Notes under the pieces: model-generated
What the model was told of the DNA's origin: nothing
The model's database searches: none
What the model saw: only the letters and a program-made list of their open reading frames with translations
Program-made: the position numbers and the translations under genes
From: JAJFUV01 sp964384215
Lineage (GTDB): Bacteria > Acidobacteriota > Terriglobia > Bryobacterales > Bryobacteraceae
Reading direction: 5' to 3'
DNA length: 64,000 bases
Assembly (NCBI GenBank): GCA_964384215.1
Contig: CAYLLB010000004.1
Coordinates: 78,811 to 142,810, forward strand
Part shown: piece after piece, positions 52,430 to 61,662 of the stretch
How positions within the stretch are numbered: position 1 is the stretch's first letter
Layout of the letters: each line of letters begins with the position of its first letter

Positions 52430-52906
52430 ATGAAAAAGCTCACTTCGATTCTCGGCCACTCCGGCGCCATCGCCGCACTCATTATCGCGGTGCTCGGACC
52501 GTTCCTCCTGTTCGGCTGGTTCCAGAAGGGCATCGGCGCGATGGGCCTGAAGATTCATCCCTCATACTCCGGAGGCGCAGTCTCGCGCGTGGTCGAACGG
52601 GCGGGCTACCGGATCGTGGTCCATGCGCGCGTGGGCAGAACCACGCCCTGGCAACGTGTCGCCCCCTTCGTGCAGGCCGATTGGGTTCCCGCTTCGGCCC
52701 TGCCGGCTTCAGTTTCGGACGCCGTGGACGTTGACGGAGACGGTAAACCGGATTTCCTCGTGGCATTCAAGCCGGCTGAACTGACCGTCGACGCGGTAGC
52801 GCTGAACCCTCGCTATCGCCCGCTGCACAGCCGCGGCGTCACGTCCTTCTCCGCGTTGATCGCCCGCGTCAACGGCAGCATCGTCGTGCGAATTCCGGTT
52901 GAATGA
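52430..52906 (+). CDS. Membrane-anchored protein with EF-hand-like calcium loop
   Basis: About 158 residues from ATG 52430 (AAGGAGA upstream). One N-terminal helix (about 12-30) and a periplasmic domain with AVDVDGDGKPDFLVAF, a Ca-binding Asp-rich loop of the FG-GAP/dockerin kind. Third gene after the SafE-like and NapH-like genes, so probably part of the same membrane assembly. No family recognised. Confidence 0.6.
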   Translation: MKKLTSILGHSGAIAALIIAVLGPFLLFGWFQKGIGAMGLKIHPSYSGGAVSRVVERAGYRIVVHARVGRTTPWQRVAPFVQADWVPASALPASVSDAVDVDGDGKPDFLVAFKPAELTVDAVALNPRYRPLHSRGVTSFSALIARVNGSIVVRIPVE

Positions 52907-52958
52907 TCCCTTGAGCCCTTGATGGCGGCACGCTGTTGTAAGCCGCTATAGTGTACCC

Positions 52959-53957
52959 ATGATGACGCGACGTACTGCCATCGCCACGCTTGCCGGTTAC
53001 CCGCTCATGGTCGGCGGCGTCAGCCCCCGGCGCATCGAGCAGTTCAAGAAACTGCGCTTCGGGATGTTCGTCTGCTGGAGCTTCAGCACCTTCTCCGAAA
53101 AAGAGTGGACGCCGGGCATCACCAGCGTGAGTTACTTCAAACCCACCGGCTTCGATCCGGATCAATGGGTAAGCACCGCCAAACGCGCCGGCATGAGTTA
53201 CATTCTGCTGCTCACCAAGCACCACGACGGTTTCTGCCTCTGGGATACACGGACTACGGACCGTAAGGTGACCCGCTCGCCGCTCGGTGTGGACGTGGTG
53301 GCGGGCGTCCTCAAAAGCTGCCGGAAGCACGGCATCAAACTCGCGCTGTACTTCAGCGAGGGCGATTGGACGTGGCCCGGTGCCGTGGACGGCAAGAGCG
53401 GTCAGGGCGGTTCGAATCCGGATCAGAAGAAGGCGCAATTGAAGGAACTGCTCACCGGCTACGGCCCCATCGAGTTCATTTGGTTCGACCACGCCGTGGG
53501 CGACGGCGGCCTGAGCCATGCCGAAACCACCGCGTTTGTGAAGGGCCTGCAGCCCGACTGCCTGGTGGGCTACAACCACGGCGAGGCGAGCGGCGATCTG
53601 CGGTTGGGCGAGATGGGACATGGTTCGGCGCTCGATGACGTCGCCGGGTCGGGCTACAACGCGAAGTACGCCAAGGGTTACTCAGGCTATGTCGCCGCCG
53701 AATTCACTTATCCGATTCTCGGCGGCAACCGGCGCGGCAAGCCGGAATTCGGCCGCTGGTTTTACACGCGGCCCGAGTGGGATGAAACAGTCACGCCGGC
53801 CGAAGACATCTATCGCGATTACCTCGGCGCCGTCCGCCATGGCAACATCTTCTCGCTCGATGTAGCGCCGACTAGGGCGGGCAAGCTTCGTGAGATCGAC
53901 GTGCGCACACTCGAAAAAGTGGGGCGCTACGTGCTAGGACAAATCAAACTACCCTAA
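52959..53957 (+). CDS. Alpha-L-fucosidase-like glycosidase (GH29)
   Basis: 332 residues with a twin-arginine-like N terminus (MMTRRTAIATLAG). GH29 features: LRFGMFVCWSFSTF, LLTKHHDGFCLWDT, RKHGIKLALYFSEGDW and the nucleophile region PIEFIWFDHAVG. Removes terminal fucose from glycans. Followed two bases later by another exported glycosidase. A TATAGT box at 52947-52952 lies so close to the ATG that a leaderless mRNA is possible. Confidence 0.82.
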   Translation: MMTRRTAIATLAGYPLMVGGVSPRRIEQFKKLRFGMFVCWSFSTFSEKEWTPGITSVSYFKPTGFDPDQWVSTAKRAGMSYILLLTKHHDGFCLWDTRTTDRKVTRSPLGVDVVAGVLKSCRKHGIKLALYFSEGDWTWPGAVDGKSGQGGSNPDQKKAQLKELLTGYGPIEFIWFDHAVGDGGLSHAETTAFVKGLQPDCLVGYNHGEASGDLRLGEMGHGSALDDVAGSGYNAKYAKGYSGYVAAEFTYPILGGNRRGKPEFGRWFYTRPEWDETVTPAEDIYRDYLGAVRHGNIFSLDVAPTRAGKLREIDVRTLEKVGRYVLGQIKLP

Positions 53958-53959
53958 CC

Positions 53960-55753
53960 ATGGAACGCAGAACCTTTTTGACCACGCTGGCCGGCGCGCC
54001 GCTGGCCGCCGCACCTCAATCCGTGCGGGCCTCACTGGTGCGCTGGACGCGCAACCAAGCCACCAGGCTCTACACACAGGCGCATTGCGGTGGGACGCCG
54101 CTCGTGTATCGGGGCGGATGGGGCTTGCTCACCGCGCGCGTGAAGCCCGAAGGCGCCTGCCAGGTGTCGCTCGCGCACCGGCTGCTTCGCAGCGGCCGGG
54201 GTGGAGAAGACATTCTCGAAGCGGAACTGGCCATCCGCAACGCAAGCCGCGAGCAGCGTACGCTGGAGGTCAGCTTCGCCACTTCCGCGCATCCCACCGA
54301 GGCCTTTGGCCGCGAACGTGCGCACCTGCCTTTTACCGCCGGTGCGCATGCGGTCCTGCGTTCCCTGGGCAAGATCGAGACGCTTGATTGCGACCGCCAT
54401 ATCGGCCGCCCCGGCGAAAATGCCGCCGGGTTCTCCGCCGACTACCTCGAACCGTTCGCCACTGAGCCGGCCGTGACGGACGTGCGCCGCTTGTTGCTCA
54501 TTCCGCTGGCCGACATCTATCATCCGGAGATCCCCTGGCGCATCGCGCTGTTCGCGTCACCCTTGCGTCCGTGGGGCGTGGCCGCTACCAGCGAACCGCG
54601 CGGCGAAGGCGGTTGGACATTCACCACAAAGGTCGTGGTCCCTGCCGGAGGGGAAGTGCGCGAGAAGTGCTACCTGTTCGTCCACGAGGGCGATGCGCCC
54701 ATCGCGTGGCGCGCTTTCCACGACATCGCGTTCCCGGACCGCGAGCCGCGTCCCGGCTGGCTCCAGAACGCCCACGTACACTACTACGACTTTCTCGGAC
54801 CCGGCGAAGACGGCCGGCGCGGTGCGGGCTACGACCTCGATGTCGGCCATTTCCGCGAATTCCACGTCGGCATGGCCACGCAGCACGGCTACTATCCCGT
54901 GCTGGGCGACTATTTAAAGCCCGGCCGAGACCGCTGGATGGCCATGGCCAGCGACCTGCACGGCGCCTGCGAAATGTCGGTGGAAAAGATGCGCGCGCGG
55001 GTGAAGGCGACACGCGCCGCCGGCACCAAAGCCGCGATCTACTTGCACACCGCCGGCTTCGATTCGGCTTCTCCATATGCGGCCGCGCTCCGGGATTCGC
55101 AACTCACCTACGCGGACGGCAAGACGTATCCTTATGCTTGGCAAGGCCCGGAAACCGTGGGCGAACTCTGGCACATGTCCATCGCTTCCCAAGCGTGGCG
55201 CCAGCACTTGCTCGATCAGGCGCGCAACGTGATGGAAATGATCCGCCCCGACGCCATCGTGCTCGACGAAACTTTCGGTGGGTTGGGCTACGATTTCCAC
55301 CGCGATCGCCGTGGTCCGTTGTCGCCGCACATGATTGGGTTTCTGCGCGATCTGCGAGCGCTGGTTCATTCTTATGGAACAGACAAAGCGTTGCTGACCA
55401 GCGATTGCGCGCTGGCGAACTTTGTGATGTGGGCCGACGGAGAGGGCGGCGACCACGCTTACGGCTCCCTGCTCGGCAACGAGTTCTATCGCAAGGCGCC
55501 CGTGCGTTACATGGCCGCGCTGGGAGCACGCCGGTGGCTTCCGTGTGCCTGGCAGTTCACGCAGTTCTGGAACTACCAGATGGATCTGGCGCGAAAGACC
55601 GGCGCCGGTGTGGGCGTGTCGAACGGCTGGATCGAGTACACCGGATTACACCGGCTGCATCCAAAGCTGCGGGCCCGATTGATCGCCGACATTGAAACAC
55701 TGGCTGCCCGCCGCGGGGCTGCGTCTGGAGAGGGTGCCTTGACAAGGACGTAA
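53960..55753 (+). CDS. Exported TIM-barrel glycosidase-like protein
   Basis: 597 residues with a Tat-like start (MERRTFLTTLAGAPLAAAP). The N-terminal beta-sandwich (about 30-250) and C-terminal TIM barrel resemble large alpha-galactosidase-type clan D enzymes. DAIVLDETFGGLGYDF may hold the nucleophile Asp and TKAAIYLHTAGFD another barrel strand. Family not certain. Its 3' end contains the -35 of the HU promoter. Confidence 0.62.
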   Translation: MERRTFLTTLAGAPLAAAPQSVRASLVRWTRNQATRLYTQAHCGGTPLVYRGGWGLLTARVKPEGACQVSLAHRLLRSGRGGEDILEAELAIRNASREQRTLEVSFATSAHPTEAFGRERAHLPFTAGAHAVLRSLGKIETLDCDRHIGRPGENAAGFSADYLEPFATEPAVTDVRRLLLIPLADIYHPEIPWRIALFASPLRPWGVAATSEPRGEGGWTFTTKVVVPAGGEVREKCYLFVHEGDAPIAWRAFHDIAFPDREPRPGWLQNAHVHYYDFLGPGEDGRRGAGYDLDVGHFREFHVGMATQHGYYPVLGDYLKPGRDRWMAMASDLHGACEMSVEKMRARVKATRAAGTKAAIYLHTAGFDSASPYAAALRDSQLTYADGKTYPYAWQGPETVGELWHMSIASQAWRQHLLDQARNVMEMIRPDAIVLDETFGGLGYDFHRDRRGPLSPHMIGFLRDLRALVHSYGTDKALLTSDCALANFVMWADGEGGDHAYGSLLGNEFYRKAPVRYMAALGARRWLPCAWQFTQFWNYQMDLARKTGAGVGVSNGWIEYTGLHRLHPKLRARLIADIETLAARRGAASGEGALTRT

Positions 55754-55768
55754 CCCTTTCCCTATCAT
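55739..55768 (+). promoter_or_regulatory. Strong sigma-70 promoter of the HU gene
   Basis: TTGACA (55739-55744, perfect), 18-base spacer, TATCAT (55763-55768, 5/6). The -35 lies within the end of the preceding gene. The leader is about 75 bases and holds a GCCTGC/GCAGGC hairpin at 55790-55806. Confidence 0.75.
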
Positions 55769-55789
55769 GTAGTTTGCCGTTTTCGAGGG

Positions 55790-55806
55790 GCCTGCTTCGC
55801 GCAGGC
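55790..55806 (+). other. Leader hairpin of the HU mRNA
   Basis: GCCTGC (55790-55795) pairs with GCAGGC (55801-55806) around TTCGC. It lies between the promoter and the ribosome-binding site. It may stabilise the mRNA or mark the end of the upstream gene. Confidence 0.35.
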
Positions 55807-55848
55807 GCAGACTCATAACCTCATGGGACTCGAAGCGAGGAGGATGCC

Positions 55849-56118
55849 TTGATCAAGCTCGATATCATCAACGAAGTTGTCAACCGGACCGGAATCACCA
55901 AAACCAAGGCCGAGATGGCCGTCGAAACGGTCTTTGAGAGTATGAAGCGCGCACTCAGCCAAGGTGAGCGGATCGAGTTGCGGGGCTTTGGCATCTTCAA
56001 CGTGAGGCCACGCAAGACCGGTATTGGGCGCAATCCGCGCACGGGCGCCGAAGTTGCCATCCCCCCGGGCAAGGCCGTGCGCTTCAAGCCGGGTAAGGAA
56101 CTGCAAACGCTGCAGTAG
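55849..56118 (+). CDS. HU/IHF family DNA-binding protein
   Basis: 89 residues, TTG start fixed by GAGGAGG six bases upstream. HU fold: helical N terminus (IINEVVNRTGITKTKAEMAV), RIELRGFGIFNVR and the DNA-binding arm GRNPRTGAEVAIPPGKAVRFKPG. Bends and packages DNA. Driven by the strong promoter at 55739-55768. A site-2 protease gene follows 8 bases later. Confidence 0.94.
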   Translation: MIKLDIINEVVNRTGITKTKAEMAVETVFESMKRALSQGERIELRGFGIFNVRPRKTGIGRNPRTGAEVAIPPGKAVRFKPGKELQTLQ

Positions 56119-56126
56119 CGCGATTT

Positions 56127-57101
56127 GTGGCAGGCCAGGGCATTCCTCCGGCTTTGGATACCTCATCGGGAGAGAACAGGTTCGCCGCCCCCATAGGCGC
56201 CGAATTCGTGGGGCGCTTCCACCCCCGCATTTGGCTGCACGTCCTGTTGCTGGTCCTTACTTTTCTGACCACCACCGGCGTGGGCGCGCGCATGGCGCAC
56301 AACTTCGCCGCTAACCGCCCGCCTTTCAACGAACCCGACCTGCTAGGCTTCGCGCAACTTTGGATGCAACCCGGAGATCTTACCGCGGGGTTACCGTTTT
56401 CCATTACTCTTCTCTTGATTCTGCTCGCGCACGAGTTCGGCCACTACTTCGCCTGCACGCACTACGGCGTAGACGCCAGCCTGCCCTATTTCATACCCTC
56501 GCCGACGGTGATCGGCACGTTCGGCGCATTCATCCGCGTGCGCACGCCCATCTATTCTCGCCGCGCCTTGTTTGATGTGGGAGTGGCTGGTCCGATTGTC
56601 GGCTTCGTCGTGTTGCTGCCGGTCTTGTTTATCGGCATGCTGATGTCCAAGGTTGTGCCGGGCATAGCACAGGTAGGCGACATCGTGTTCGGCGTTCCCG
56701 CGATCCAGCGCTTGTTGGAAATGCTCGTGTTTCCCGGCGTCCCTCATCAGGACATTTATCTCCACCCGATGGCGCGCGCGGCCTGGGTAGGCATTTTCGC
56801 CACCGCGCTGAATCTGCTGCCCATCGGCCAGCTCGACGGCGGACACATCCTTTACTCGCTCACGGGGCGATATCACCGTTTGCTGTCGCGCATCTTCGTG
56901 ATGGCGCTGGTTCCGATGGGCATCTTCTACTGGCCCTGGCTGGTGTGGGCCGCCCTCCTGCTGTTCTTCGGTATGCGCCACCCGGCCATCTATGACGATT
57001 CGCCGCTCGGCGGCACGCGCAAGGCGTTAGCGTGGGTCGCGCTGGCGCTGTTCATGCTGTGTTTCATGGTGGCGCCGCTGGAAACCAACGGCGTAAGCTA
57101 G
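56127..57101 (+). CDS. Site-2 protease family membrane metalloprotease (M50)
   Basis: 324 residues, GTG start. Multi-helix membrane protein with zinc motif LLAHEFGHYFAC (HExxH) in one helix and NLLPIGQLDGGH (third ligand Asp) in another. Intramembrane protease family; substrate unknown. The layout without a PDZ domain matches the shorter bacterial M50 group. Confidence 0.9.
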   Translation: MAGQGIPPALDTSSGENRFAAPIGAEFVGRFHPRIWLHVLLLVLTFLTTTGVGARMAHNFAANRPPFNEPDLLGFAQLWMQPGDLTAGLPFSITLLLILLAHEFGHYFACTHYGVDASLPYFIPSPTVIGTFGAFIRVRTPIYSRRALFDVGVAGPIVGFVVLLPVLFIGMLMSKVVPGIAQVGDIVFGVPAIQRLLEMLVFPGVPHQDIYLHPMARAAWVGIFATALNLLPIGQLDGGHILYSLTGRYHRLLSRIFVMALVPMGIFYWPWLVWAALLLFFGMRHPAIYDDSPLGGTRKALAWVALALFMLCFMVAPLETNGVS

Positions 57102-57111
57102 GTGCCGGGAC

Positions 57112-57849
57112 ATGAAGATCTCCGCCACGCTCATCACCTTCAACGAAGAACGCAACATCGCGCGCGCCATCGAAAGCCTGCGCTGCTGCGACGAGGTAGT
57201 TGTGGTGGACGGGGGTTCGACGGACCGCACCGTTGAACTGGCGTCGAACCTCGGCGCGCGTGTGATCGAGAACGTCTGGAAAGGTTACGCCGAGCAGAAA
57301 AACTATGCTGCGGAGCAGGCTTCGAACGATTGGATCCTTTCGCTGGACGCCGATGAAGCCCTGAGCGAGGCGCTCGAAGCCGAAATCTGGCGCTTCAAGA
57401 AAGGCCAGCCTGACTGCGACGGTTACACGGTGCCCCGGATGGCGCAGTACTTAGGCCGCTGGATTCTCCACTCCGGCTGGTACCCGGACCGCAAGGTGCG
57501 CCTGTACGACCGCCGCAAGGCACGCTGGGTTGGCAAGTATGTTCACGAGAGCGTCCAGGTGGACGGGCGCGTCGGCGAGTTGCAATCGAATCTGCTGCAC
57601 TTCACCTGCAGCTCGCTTTCCGAGCACATGAAGACGATGGAGCGCTATACCACCCTGGCCGCCGAGGAGATCGTGAGCCAGGGCCGGAAGATCGGCTACC
57701 GCCATCTGCTGCTGGATCCTCCTTGGACTTTCTTCCGGACCTATATCCCGCAGGGTGGTTTCCTCGATGGCTTCGAAGGGCTGGCCATTGCGTACATGGC
57801 GGCTTTCTACAATTTCCTGAAGTACGCCAAAGCCAGGAACATGAGCTGA
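57112..57849 (+). CDS. Family 2 glycosyltransferase (WaaE/KdtX-like)
   Basis: 245 residues. GT-A fold: ISATLITFNEERNIARAIES, VVVDGGSTDRTVELA, and DXD-like LSLDADEALSEALE, as in the lipopolysaccharide core glucosyltransferase WaaE/KdtX family. The C-terminal part may be membrane-associated. Followed within two bases by a family 4-type glycosyltransferase, so both likely build a surface glycan. Confidence 0.88.
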   Translation: MKISATLITFNEERNIARAIESLRCCDEVVVVDGGSTDRTVELASNLGARVIENVWKGYAEQKNYAAEQASNDWILSLDADEALSEALEAEIWRFKKGQPDCDGYTVPRMAQYLGRWILHSGWYPDRKVRLYDRRKARWVGKYVHESVQVDGRVGELQSNLLHFTCSSLSEHMKTMERYTTLAAEEIVSQGRKIGYRHLLLDPPWTFFRTYIPQGGFLDGFEGLAIAYMAAFYNFLKYAKARNMS

Positions 57850-57850
57850 G

Positions 57851-58747
57851 ATGCACGTCCTGCACCTCGATTCGGGCCGCCAGATGCGCGGCGGGCAGTA
57901 CCAGGTGCTCGCGCTCCTTGAAGGACTGCGGGCCGCCGGGCACGAGTCCGTTCTGCTGGCGCGCGAGGACGCTCCGCTGGCCGCGCGCGCCCGCGAGCAG
58001 GGTTTCGTGGTGGAGCCGCTCAGCTTCCGGCGCTTCGCCTCGCGTGTTCGCTGGACCGACGTAGTGCACGCACACGATGCACACACGCACACGCTGGCCG
58101 CGCTGGCCGGCGCCCGGCCCCTGGTGGTGGCACGCCGCGTGGATTTCCCCGTGCGCGATTCGCTCCTGTCGCGATGGAAGTACGCGCGCGCGGATTGCTA
58201 CATCGCCGTGTCGCAGTGCGTGAACCGGACGCTCCTCGCTGCGGGTGTCGAACCATCGCGCATCGCGGTTGTTTACGACGGCGTGGAACTGCGCCCCGTG
58301 CAAACCGCAGGCGCCCGCGTCGCATCGCTTTACAGCGACGATCCCGGCAAGGGCATGGCGCTGGTGCAGGCGGCGGCCGTGCGCGCCGGCATCGACGTGG
58401 ATTTTGCGCGCGATCTCGATTCCGCCCTCTCCGGCGCGCGCCTGTTCGTTTACATTACTTCGCGCGAAGGACTCGGCTCTGCGGTGCTCGCGGCGATGGC
58501 CGCCGGCGTCCCCGTGGTGGCCAGCCGCGTTGGCGGGCTGCCGGAAATCGTCATGGACAACGAGACCGGCTTGCTCACCGGGAACGATCCGGAGTCCATC
58601 GCGGTTGCCATGCGCCGCTTGCTTGACGACCGCCCGCTCGCGGCCCGGCTTGCCGCGCAGGCACGCGCGCGGGTTGAAAAGGAATTCACGGTGGACAGAA
58701 TGGTCTGTGATACACTGCGCGTGTACCAGCGCTTACTCGCATGTTAG
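57851..58747 (+). CDS. GT-B glycosyltransferase (family 4-like)
   Basis: 298 residues, short for a GT4. HVLHLDSGRQMRGGQYQVLAL at the N terminus and the donor-binding SREGLGSAVLAAMAAGVPVV with GGLPEIV in the C terminus define the GT-B fold. The middle part of the C-terminal domain is shortened compared with typical ~370-residue members. Overlaps the prepilin peptidase start by 7 bases. Confidence 0.82.
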   Translation: MHVLHLDSGRQMRGGQYQVLALLEGLRAAGHESVLLAREDAPLAARAREQGFVVEPLSFRRFASRVRWTDVVHAHDAHTHTLAALAGARPLVVARRVDFPVRDSLLSRWKYARADCYIAVSQCVNRTLLAAGVEPSRIAVVYDGVELRPVQTAGARVASLYSDDPGKGMALVQAAAVRAGIDVDFARDLDSALSGARLFVYITSREGLGSAVLAAMAAGVPVVASRVGGLPEIVMDNETGLLTGNDPESIAVAMRRLLDDRPLAARLAAQARARVEKEFTVDRMVCDTLRVYQRLLAC

Positions 58748-59538
58748 AAACCTTCCTCGCCCTCTTGTTCGGTCTGCTGATCGGCAGTTTCCTCAACGTT
58801 TGCATCTACCGCATGCCGGAAGACCTTTCTGTGGTCAGGCCACGCTCGTTTTGCCCGGCGTGTAAACACACCATCCCCTGGTACGACAACATCCCGCTGG
58901 TGAGCTACGCGCTCCTCGGAGCCCGGTGCCGCTGGTGCCGCACGCGCATTTCGGCCCGGTATCCGATCGTCGAAGCGCTTACCGGCGCGTTGTTCGCGTG
59001 GATCGTCTTCATGCGAAGCGTTACACCCCTGGCGGCAAAGGACTGCCTGTTCGCCGCGCTGATGGTGGGACTCATTTTCACGGATCTCGAACAGCGCATC
59101 CTGCCGGATGAGTTCACACTGGGCGGAGCTCTTTCCGGCATCCTCATCGCGGCGTGGGTTCCTATGGATCGTGGCTTGATTTCGTATCTGCTGCCGTACA
59201 GTTGGAGCCCCAGAATGGTTTCGGTTGTGGACGCGGCAGCGAGCGCACTGATGATCAGCCTCCTTATGTGGGCGGTCGGCGCGGCCTACTTGAAACTGCG
59301 GAAGCGCGAAGGGTTAGGTCTGGGCGACGTGAAGATGATCGCCACGGCCGGTGCGTTCCTGGGGCTGGAAGGCGCGTTGCTCATGCTCATGATCGGGTCC
59401 GTTCTCGGCTCCGTGGTGGGGTATGCCTACATACGCATCGCGCGCAAGGATCCGTCGACTTACGAATTGCCCTTCGGCAGTTTCCTCGGTGTGGCTGCCT
59501 TGGGGATCGCACTTTTGCGTTTGAGTGCCGCTCCATGA
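58741..59538 (+). CDS. pilD: Prepilin peptidase / N-methyltransferase
   Basis: 265 residues, polytopic. N-terminal methyltransferase domain with two zinc CxxC knuckles (FCPACKHTIPWYDNIP and CRWCRTR). Peptidase aspartates in IFTDLEQRILPDE and GLGLGDVKMIA. Cleaves and N-methylates type IV pilin or pseudopilin precursors. No pilin genes in the window. ATGA overlap with the next gene. Confidence 0.94.
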   Translation: MLETFLALLFGLLIGSFLNVCIYRMPEDLSVVRPRSFCPACKHTIPWYDNIPLVSYALLGARCRWCRTRISARYPIVEALTGALFAWIVFMRSVTPLAAKDCLFAALMVGLIFTDLEQRILPDEFTLGGALSGILIAAWVPMDRGLISYLLPYSWSPRMVSVVDAAASALMISLLMWAVGAAYLKLRKREGLGLGDVKMIATAGAFLGLEGALLMLMIGSVLGSVVGYAYIRIARKDPSTYELPFGSFLGVAALGIALLRLSAAP

Positions 59539-60842
59539 ATCGCCGTTCCTTTCTGAGTCTGGCTGCCGTGCCGCGCCTCGGATTCGGCGCAAACCTCCTG
59601 GCGAATGATTACGTCGTTTTGCGCCGCTCGAACGATCCCTCGCGGATTCAAGTTTACAGCCCGGGCTTGGCGCGCTTGGCGAACGGCCGCCTGGTGGCCA
59701 CCTGCGACGTTTCGACTCCGGCGGGGATGACGTCCGAGGGAGCTCTGCTTGAAAGCGGTAAGCGCTGGATGCATGAGTTCTACACCAGCGACGATCACGG
59801 TCGCACCTGGACTTTGCGCGGCGAAGCACCCATGATGCACGCGCGCCCGTTCGAAGCCGGCGGTTCGGTGTACGTGTTGGGCCAGGCGGGCGACTTGACT
59901 ATCGTGCGTTCCCGCGACCGCGGCGAGACTTGGTCCACAGTCACGAGGCTGACCGAGGGGCAAAAGTGGCACCAGGCGCCCTGCAACGTCCATTACGCCA
60001 ATGGCCGCGTGTACCTGGTGATGGAGCGCGTGACGGACCCGTCTTTCAAGGGATGGCCCGTGAGTGTGTTGGCTCCTGTGGTCATGTCCGCGCCTATCGA
60101 TGCGGACCTCACCCAACGAGGCTCGTGGACGTTTTCGAATGAGTTGACCTTCGCCGAAGCCGTGCGGCAAGCCGGCCCGCCGCACCTGATCGGCGCGCCG
60201 TTTTTCCGCTACGGGCGCACAGTAAGCGGCCCGGGCGACTCGCGGACCATGGCTCCCATGGGGTGGCTGGAAACCAACCTCGTGCAATTCACCGATCCGG
60301 ACCATGCGTGGTACGACCCGTCGCTGTGCACCTTCCACCTCTGGATGCGCTCGCACACCGGTACCTCGAACCTGGCCTGCATCGCCAAAGCCGTGGAAAG
60401 CGAAGACCGCCGGACAATCACGGTCTCGCTCGAACGTGCGCCTTCCGGCGAGCCCATGCTGTACGTGCCGTGTCCCGGTGGCCACATGAAGTTCCACATC
60501 GTCTTCGATTCGAAGATGCGCCTCTACTGGCTCGTTTCCACCCAATCCACCGACTCGATGACCCGCCCGGAGCGCCTCCCGGCAGAACGTTACAACCTGC
60601 CGAACAACGAGCGCCACCGGTTGGCGCTGCACTTCTCGAAGAATTGCGTGGATTGGTGCTACGCCGGCCTCGTCGCGGTGGGCGGATCGGCCCGCCAAGC
60701 GCGCCACTACGCTTCGGCTGTGATCGACGGCGACGACCTTCACGTGCTCTCGCGCTCCGGCGACGAACGCGCCATCACCGCCCACGACGGCAACATGATC
60801 ACCTTCCACACTGTCCGCCGTTTTCGCTCTTTGGTGTACTGA
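59535..60842 (+). CDS. Exported BNR/sialidase-like beta-propeller protein
   Basis: 435 residues from ATG 59535, coupled to pilD. Tat-like start (MNRRSFLSLAAVPRLG). Asp-box repeats DDHGRTWTL and RDRGETWST mark a sialidase-type six-bladed propeller. The catalytic residues of a true sialidase cannot be confirmed by eye. Converges on the GNAT gene. Confidence 0.72.
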   Translation: MNRRSFLSLAAVPRLGFGANLLANDYVVLRRSNDPSRIQVYSPGLARLANGRLVATCDVSTPAGMTSEGALLESGKRWMHEFYTSDDHGRTWTLRGEAPMMHARPFEAGGSVYVLGQAGDLTIVRSRDRGETWSTVTRLTEGQKWHQAPCNVHYANGRVYLVMERVTDPSFKGWPVSVLAPVVMSAPIDADLTQRGSWTFSNELTFAEAVRQAGPPHLIGAPFFRYGRTVSGPGDSRTMAPMGWLETNLVQFTDPDHAWYDPSLCTFHLWMRSHTGTSNLACIAKAVESEDRRTITVSLERAPSGEPMLYVPCPGGHMKFHIVFDSKMRLYWLVSTQSTDSMTRPERLPAERYNLPNNERHRLALHFSKNCVDWCYAGLVAVGGSARQARHYASAVIDGDDLHVLSRSGDERAITAHDGNMITFHTVRRFRSLVY

Positions 60843-60845
60843 GCC

Positions 60846-61658
60846 TTATCCGAATTCGAAGCCGCCGAGCGCGTAGACCAGTTCAGGCCGTTCCATGAAC
60901 GGCGTTGCCCAGGCTCGCCCGCGAAGGGCCATTCGCATCAGCCGCCGTACGGGAACGAAGCCTCGAGTGCGGGCCAAGGCGTAAGCGTCCGGGTTCGGTT
61001 CGACGAGGTCCCAGAAGACCTGCTCCCGCGCGTGTCTCGATAGGAACCAGTCCAGCAGCTTTGCCGTACTATCCATATCGCCGCTCACGCACGGGCCAAA
61101 GTAGGCGGCCTTCGCGCCCGGCCTTCCCATGGCGAAAGCGCCGCGTGTTGAAGCCGATTCGATCGGCGCCAGGGATGCCAGCAGCGCCGAACGGTCCGCG
61201 CCAAAGGCCTCCCGGTCGAGTTGCGGATTCGGCCGGTACGCTTCCACCGTGGCGCCCGCCGCTGGCGCTGGAAGGCGCAGCCATCGCTCCACGGCGTACT
61301 CGGCGGCGAAGCCCAACTTCTCGTAGAGCGGCCGGCCCATGTCCGTGGCGTCGAGCTTGATCCAGGCCACTTCGCGTGAACGGGCGAAATCCAGGCTCGC
61401 CTGCACGGTGGCGCGGGCAAAGCCCCGGCCGCGATAGTCCGCAGCGGTGAGCACCATCCCGATCCAGGCCAGTTCGCTGCCGTAGCAGTAAGTGGTTGCC
61501 GTGGCCACCACACGCTCGTCGCAATCGATGCCGAAGCAACTCTGCGGCGTCAATGTCAGCATGCGCGCCCAATCTTCGCGGGTCTGGTTCCATCCGGCTT
61601 CGCGCGAGAGCGCCATGACCGAACCCAGATCCGCGGAAGTCAGAAGCCGCACGTTCAC
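60846..61658 (-). CDS. Two-domain GNAT acetyltransferase
   Basis: 270 residues, GTG start with GGAG upstream. N-terminal GNAT domain with acetyl-CoA loop YRGRGFARATVQ. A second, YitH/HolE-like domain (about 150-265) completes the GNAT_acetyltran/Acetyltransf_18 layout. Substrate unknown. Four bases downstream of the isomerase-like gene. Confidence 0.82.
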   Translation of the reverse strand: MNVRLLTSADLGSVMALSREAGWNQTREDWARMLTLTPQSCFGIDCDERVVATATTYCYGSELAWIGMVLTAADYRGRGFARATVQASLDFARSREVAWIKLDATDMGRPLYEKLGFAAEYAVERWLRLPAPAAGATVEAYRPNPQLDREAFGADRSALLASLAPIESASTRGAFAMGRPGAKAAYFGPCVSGDMDSTAKLLDWFLSRHAREQVFWDLVEPNPDAYALARTRGFVPVRRLMRMALRGRAWATPFMERPELVYALGGFEFG

Positions 61659-61662
61659 TTTG

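Noticed and set aside
59460..60809. 449-codon minus-strand frame opposite the BNR protein gene
   Set aside because: Antisense shadow; the plus strand carries Asp-box repeats and a Tat-like signal.
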